Made by a program: the position numbers and the translations under genes. A stretch of 64,000 nt of DNA from Flammeovirgaceae bacterium UBA6059 (GTDB lineage: Bacteria > Bacteroidota > Bacteroidia > Cytophagales > Cyclobacteriaceae): NCBI GenBank assembly GCA_002435755.1, contig DIYH01000030.1, forward strand, positions 62,001-126,000. The letters run 5' to 3'. Every line of letters starts with the position of its first letter. Within the stretch, counting starts at the first letter, position 1. Below the pieces are notes generated by a model. The model did not search any database and was not told the origin of the DNA. It saw nothing but the letters and a program-made list of their open reading frames with translations. Below are positions 60,172-64,000 of the stretch, piece by piece.

Positions 60172-61302
60172 TTAAAGCCTTCTGGTAAGTTTAATGACCA
60201 TCTCATTCTTCCAAACGGCAAATGAGCCGTTGAGTATGTGCTTGCGAGCTTCTTTAACCAACCAGAGATAGAAGGTGAGATTGTGAACGCTCGCGATCTG
60301 GGCAGCTAACATCTCCTTGCTTACTACCAAGTGCCTCAGATAAGCTTTGGTATGTTGAGTGCTTACATATCCTCCCAGATTTTCATCAATAAGGGAAAAA
60401 TTGCTTTTCCATTTTTCGTTTCGAATGTTAATGATACCCTCAGAGGTGAATAGCATACCATTTCTGGCATTTCTGGTAGGCATCACACAGTCAAACATAT
60501 CTACGCCGAGTGCTATGCATTCGAGGATGTTCTCCGGTGTGCCTACACCCATCAAATAACGTGGTTTATCCTCGGGAAGGATACCGCATACCTGATCGGT
60601 GTGATGGTACATCTTTTCAGCTGGCTCCCCAACCGACAAGCCGCCTATAGCATTCCCTTCTCGTTCCCTAGAGGCAATAAACTCGGCAGATTGCTTTCTC
60701 AGATCGTCATAGGTGCTACCCTGAACAATTGGGAAGAGCGTCTGACTATAACCATACTTTCCTTCGGTAGAATCAAATCGCTCAATACATCGATCCAGCC
60801 AGCGATGAGTCATCTGCATTGACTTCTCTGCATACTCATAAGTACTTGGATATGGCGGACATTCGTCAAATGCCATGATGATATCAGCACCAATCGTGCG
60901 CTGAATATCCATCACATACTCGGGAGTAAAATTATGACGTGACCCATCGATATGAGATTGGAAGACTACTCCCTCTTCCTTAATTTTTCGCGTACCAGCC
61001 AATGAATACACCTGGTAACCACCAGAATCTGTGAGAATGGGTCCGTCCCAACCGTTGAATTGATGTAAGCCTCCAGCCTGCTCCATGATTTCAAGACCAG
61101 GTCTCAAGTAGAGATGATAGGTATTACCTAGAATGATCTGAGCGGATATATCATCTCTTAATTCACGCTGATGCACCGCTTTTACACTTCCGGCCGTGCC
61201 AACAGGCATAAAAATAGGCGTTTCTATCTCGCCATGATCAGTAGTAATCTTGCCAGCCCTTGCGCCACTTTTTCCGTCCGTTGTGATTAGCTCAAAATCC
61301 AT
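60172..61302 (-). CDS. tgt: tRNA-guanine transglycosylase
   Basis: A 376-residue Tgt that exchanges guanine 34 for the queuosine precursor. The core is complete: TPIFMPVGTAGSVKAVH, ILGNTYHLYLRPGLE, ILTDSGGYQVYSLAG, MAFDECPPYPS, IGGLSVGEP and DMFDCVMPTRNARNG. In the C-terminal part the usual zinc motif CxCxxC before YLxHL is missing: the sequence reads NLGGYVSTQHTKAYLRHL, with no cysteine. The late histidine (SVHNLTFYLWL) remains. Loss of the zinc cysteines is probably a lineage trait, but it is worth noting. Confidence 0.95.
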   Translation of the reverse strand: MDFELITTDGKSGARAGKITTDHGEIETPIFMPVGTAGSVKAVHQRELRDDISAQIILGNTYHLYLRPGLEIMEQAGGLHQFNGWDGPILTDSGGYQVYSLAGTRKIKEEGVVFQSHIDGSRHNFTPEYVMDIQRTIGADIIMAFDECPPYPSTYEYAEKSMQMTHRWLDRCIERFDSTEGKYGYSQTLFPIVQGSTYDDLRKQSAEFIASREREGNAIGGLSVGEPAEKMYHHTDQVCGILPEDKPRYLMGVGTPENILECIALGVDMFDCVMPTRNARNGMLFTSEGIINIRNEKWKSNFSLIDENLGGYVSTQHTKAYLRHLVVSKEMLAAQIASVHNLTFYLWLVKEARKHILNGSFAVWKNEMVIKLTRRL

Positions 61303-61355
61303 AAGAAGCCTGCAAAAATATTCCTTAATTCATAATTAAAAGTGGGTACTCCACA

Positions 61356-61363
61356 TATCTTTG
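61356..61363 (+). promoter_or_regulatory. -7 promoter box of the glycosyltransferase-sigma-rsmG operon
   Basis: TATCTTTG matches TAnnTTTG, 19 bases before the ATG at 61383. Confidence 0.55.
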
Positions 61364-61382
61364 TTCGCGTCACTAGCCTCCT

Positions 61383-62477
61383 ATGATCAATCCCCTACTA
61401 GGCACATTTTTAGCCAGTGTCGCCTATTTTTTCATTCATTATACGATTAGCCTATTTCGCTTTTGGCGATGGAAACCTGCTGCAGATTCAGATGAAAGTG
61501 ATGGGTTGAGTGTGATCGTTTGTGCACACAACGAACATGAAAATCTACAGAATCTCATCCCACTGTTGTTGGCGCAGCAATATGACAAGAAGGAGATCAT
61601 CATTGTTGATGATCGATCATTTGATGATTCATACGACTATCTGCTTTCACTTAAACCTAAGATTAAACTAGTGCGTGTGGATCATGTCCCAGATCATGCC
61701 AACGGTAAAAAATATGGCATTACGCTAGGCGTGAAAGCCGCAACTTATGACAGACTTGTTTTCACTGATGCCGACTGCTGGCCTGAGACTGAACAATGGC
61801 TTAATCAAGTAAATCGACAGTTCGATCAGGAGGCTGGGTTTGTAATTGGTTTCTCCCAATACGAAAAGCTAGGAGGATTGCTCAATCTATTCATCCGCTT
61901 TGAAACGATGATGACCGCCCTACTCTATTTACCAAGGGCATTAGCCAATAACCCATATATGGGTGTGGGTCGCAACTTAGCCTACCGGAAATCTATGTTC
62001 ATGAAGCATAATGGATTTGGTCATATGCTGAATATTGTTGGAGGAGACGATGATCTGTTGGTCAATAAGTATGCGAGGAAGTCCAGAACCCGTGTTCTGC
62101 TTGAAAAAGAGAGTCTTATCATATCAAAGCCAAAAACCTCATGGTCAAAATATATGACCCAGAAAAAACGTCATCTATCAGTGGGTAAACACTATCGATC
62201 CACTGATAAAATTCGTTTGGGTTTTCACACGCTTGTTCAAATCACCTTTTGGCTGACATTTGCTATTTTAGCAGCGCTTGGGGCATCCTGGCAATTCTTA
62301 TTAGGTGGGTTCCTTGTGAAGTTCATCTGGCAAGGATGGCTAATGCTCTATGCAGCCCATAGGACTGGAGACAAGTTTGATTTTTGGCTTTTGCCCCTAC
62401 TTGATTTCTTTTATTCCGTATATGTTGTCATAGTGGGCACTGTAGCAAGCTTCTCGAAAAAAGTAGTATGGAGTTAG
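61383..62477 (+). CDS. Membrane-anchored family 2 glycosyltransferase
   Basis: A 364-residue transferase. One membrane segment is at the N terminus and two or three at the C terminus (LVQITFWLTFAILAALGASWQFLLGGFLVKF). The GT-A core has GLSVIVCAHNEHENLQNLIPLLL, EIIIVDDRSFDDS, VFTDADCWP (DxD-like) and GGDDDLLVNKYA, with TSWSKYMTQKKRHLSVGKHY as the QxxRW-like acceptor region. It may act on lipids or polysaccharides. It overlaps the sigma-factor gene by ten bases. Confidence 0.9.
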   Translation: MINPLLGTFLASVAYFFIHYTISLFRFWRWKPAADSDESDGLSVIVCAHNEHENLQNLIPLLLAQQYDKKEIIIVDDRSFDDSYDYLLSLKPKIKLVRVDHVPDHANGKKYGITLGVKAATYDRLVFTDADCWPETEQWLNQVNRQFDQEAGFVIGFSQYEKLGGLLNLFIRFETMMTALLYLPRALANNPYMGVGRNLAYRKSMFMKHNGFGHMLNIVGGDDDLLVNKYARKSRTRVLLEKESLIISKPKTSWSKYMTQKKRHLSVGKHYRSTDKIRLGFHTLVQITFWLTFAILAALGASWQFLLGGFLVKFIWQGWLMLYAAHRTGDKFDFWLLPLLDFFYSVYVVIVGTVASFSKKVVWS

Positions 62478-63076
62478 AACGCAATTTTTCTGATAAGGCA
62501 TTAATGGATTTTAAGCTGATCGATATGGCTGTCAAAGACGGTGATCAGCAGGCATTTGCCGATTTGATGAAGCGCTACAAGAAACCCGTGTACCACATGA
62601 TCCTCAAGATGGTTCGTAATGTGGATGACGCAGAGGATTTGACTATTGAGGCATTCGCCAAAGCCTTCAAGAACCTACACCGTTTTAAAAAGGACTATAC
62701 TTTTTCTACCTGGTTGTTTCGTATCGCAACGAACAACGCGATTGACTTCATCAGAAAGAAGAAACTCGATACGATGAGCCTCAACACCTCTTTCACCGAT
62801 GATAGTGGCGAGTCTGTGAATATCGACGTGGAGGACAAGAACCTAACCCCAGATCAGTCGGCTATAAAAGACCAAAAAATAGAGCTTGTCCGCATTTTCG
62901 TGGATAAGTTGCCTGCCAAGTATCAGCGATTGGTCAAGCTGCGCTACTTTGACGAACTGTCATACGAAGAAATAGCTACAGAACTGGAAGCCCCTTTAGG
63001 TACTGTCAAGGCACAATTGCACAGGGCTCGTGAGCTGATGTACGAGTTGGTGAAGGACAAGAAGCAGCATATTTAG
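62468..63076 (+). CDS. ECF-type sigma-70 family RNA polymerase sigma factor
   Basis: A 202-residue sigma factor. Region 2 holds DAEDLTIEAFAKAFKNLHRFKKDYTFSTWLFRIATNNAIDFIRKKK, and region 4 holds LPAKYQRLVKLRYFDELSYEEIATELEAPLGTVKAQLHRARELM. No anti-sigma gene is adjacent. The linker between the regions (about 100-135) is longer than usual and acidic. It starts inside the glycosyltransferase gene and is followed after six bases by rsmG. Confidence 0.94.
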   Translation: MELERNFSDKALMDFKLIDMAVKDGDQQAFADLMKRYKKPVYHMILKMVRNVDDAEDLTIEAFAKAFKNLHRFKKDYTFSTWLFRIATNNAIDFIRKKKLDTMSLNTSFTDDSGESVNIDVEDKNLTPDQSAIKDQKIELVRIFVDKLPAKYQRLVKLRYFDELSYEEIATELEAPLGTVKAQLHRARELMYELVKDKKQHI

Positions 63077-63082
63077 TAGGGT

Positions 63083-63706
63083 TTGGACGTCATTAAGTCC
63101 CATTTTCCTGAGCTATCGCAAAATCAGATTGATCAGTTTGCTCGGCTATTACCGCTTTACAAAGAATGGAATGCCCAGATCAATGTAGTATCTCGTAAGG
63201 ATATTGATGAGCTACATACGAGGCACGTACTTCACTCTTTAGGCATTGCCAAAGTCATGCAGTTTAAACCAGATACGTCTATCCTAGATGTAGGCACGGG
63301 CGGTGGTTTCCCTGGTATTCCATTGGCGATTCTGTTTCCAGAATCCAATTTTCATCTTGTTGATTCGATTGGCAAGAAAATCAAAGTGGTCAATGAAGTA
63401 GCTAAAGACATTGGCTTAAAAAACCTTACTGCAGCTCACCAACGAGCAGAAAAGGTAAACGGTCAGTTTGATTTTGTCGTCAGCAGGGCGGTTACTCGGA
63501 TGAAGCCATTTATTCATTGGGTTCATCGTAAAATATCGACCAATAGTCACAATAAATTGGCCAATGGCATCCTCTATCTCAAAGGTGGTGATCTGAGTGA
63601 AGAGATGAAAGAGATCAATCGTCCTTGGAGTGAATACCTGCTTTCAGATCATTTTGAAGATGACTTTTTCGAAACCAAAAAGGTCATCTACGTCCCTTTT
63701 GGATAG
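63083..63706 (+). CDS. rsmG: 16S rRNA (guanine527-N7)-methyltransferase
   Basis: A 207-residue RsmG. The SAM site is ILDVGTGGGFPGIPLAILFP near residue 72, NEWN-like YKEWNAQINVVSRKDIDELHTRHVLHSL precedes it, and VVSRAVTRMKPFIHW is the later family block. The start is TTG, six bases after the sigma-factor stop; no ATG is available in a suitable place. It methylates G527 of 16S rRNA, and its loss often gives low-level streptomycin resistance. Confidence 0.95.
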   Translation: MDVIKSHFPELSQNQIDQFARLLPLYKEWNAQINVVSRKDIDELHTRHVLHSLGIAKVMQFKPDTSILDVGTGGGFPGIPLAILFPESNFHLVDSIGKKIKVVNEVAKDIGLKNLTAAHQRAEKVNGQFDFVVSRAVTRMKPFIHWVHRKISTNSHNKLANGILYLKGGDLSEEMKEINRPWSEYLLSDHFEDDFFETKKVIYVPFG

Positions 63707-63873
63707 TTGTCTGATTCCAGCCAAATTCTGTGGATAACTTTCGAGAATAGAACTGAAGGTCAAGAGTCGAATTAATTAAATTCGGTCAGTGTTGCTCTAG
63801 CAATTCAATTGCTCTGGTTGGTGTCTCCATCAACCACATAATGTTCTAATAATTCCAAGGATAGCTCCGCTCT

Positions 63874-64000
63874 ATGTACCTGATATTTGATACCGAAACC
63901 ACTGGTTTACCACATAACTTTTCCGCACCCATCACTGACCTGGACAACTGGCCAAGGATGGTACAGATCGCTTGGCAGCTCCATGGCCCAAAAGGAGAAT
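63874..64000 (+). CDS. dnaE: DNA polymerase III alpha subunit with N-terminal exonuclease motif (start only)
   Basis: Only 42 codons are inside the window. The start MYLIFDTETTGLPHNFSAP holds the DET exonuclease I motif of the DnaQ family, and WPRMVQIAWQLHGPKGE continues it. In Bacteroidota this text is the N terminus of the long DnaE, which carries the proofreading domain in the same chain. A separate DnaQ-like exonuclease cannot be excluded from so little sequence. The 167 bases upstream hold three inverted repeats and no clear -7 box. Confidence 0.75.
   Translation, partial: MYLIFDTETTGLPHNFSAPITDLDNWPRMVQIAWQLHGPKGE

Overview
The window is a chromosomal segment of a Bacteroidota bacterium, most likely of the Cytophagales type. 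The evidence is: perfect Bacteroidota -7 boxes (TAnnTTTG) in front of many genes, a PorE-like OmpA protein and a PorD-type (DUF4835) protein of the type IX secretion system, an OstA-like protein, a Bacteroidota-type RNA polymerase omega subunit, a DnaE beginning with an exonuclease motif, and few Shine-Dalgarno sequences. No rRNA, tRNA, CRISPR array, prophage or intact insertion sequence was seen.

Layout. 1-6.6 kb: end of an SbtA-like bicarbonate transporter and its PII-like partner, hemF, a PAP2 phosphatase, ribE with an orphan LytTR regulator, pcm, a thioesterase, a possible HolD-like protein and a TlpA-like lipoprotein. 6.6-12.1 kb: alaS, an M23 peptidase, a MerR regulator and dprA. 12.1-26.7 kb: a [NiFe]-hydrogenase island, all on the minus strand. 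Read in transcription order it holds a TetR regulator, a small orphan protein, the small and large subunits, a maturation protease, a 104-aa orphan, a TPR protein, hypA, then hypB-hypF-hypC-hypD-hypE, an NHL-repeat protein, a NicO/UreH-like nickel permease and an orphan membrane protein. The subunits resemble the cytosolic group 2a (Hup/Huc) enzymes. Two positions in front of operon blocks carry the same 18-bp inverted repeat. 26.7-32.5 kb: a methionine operon (split metH, metF) plus an HMG-CoA-lyase-like gene, led by a SAM-I riboswitch. 32.5-35.6 kb: a short polysaccharide-export cluster (ABC permease, ATPase, one glycosyltransferase) with glycosyltransferase debris at its end. 35.9-40.6 kb: a sugar-catabolism cluster (two TIM-barrel isomerases, a Gfo/Idh/MocA oxidoreductase, an MFS permease).

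40.7-54 kb: mdh, tilS, an OstA-like protein, bamD, omega, coaBC, porD-like, a small LSm-like protein, recN, fabI, ispE, an EmrB-type exporter and a small membrane protein. 54-64 kb: a PorE-like protein, AraC and membrane-linked XRE regulators, an EamA transporter, an LptF/G permease, tgt, a glycosyltransferase, an ECF sigma factor, rsmG and the start of dnaE.

The most distinctive part is the hydrogenase island. It encodes the full Hyp maturation set, nickel uptake, its own protease, several orphan accessory genes and a shared operator, so it looks like a self-contained H2-oxidation module. Two iron-sulfur ligand positions in the small subunit are replaced (N15, Q200), as in the oxygen-tolerant Huc type. 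This suggests an uptake enzyme that may work in air, possibly at low H2.
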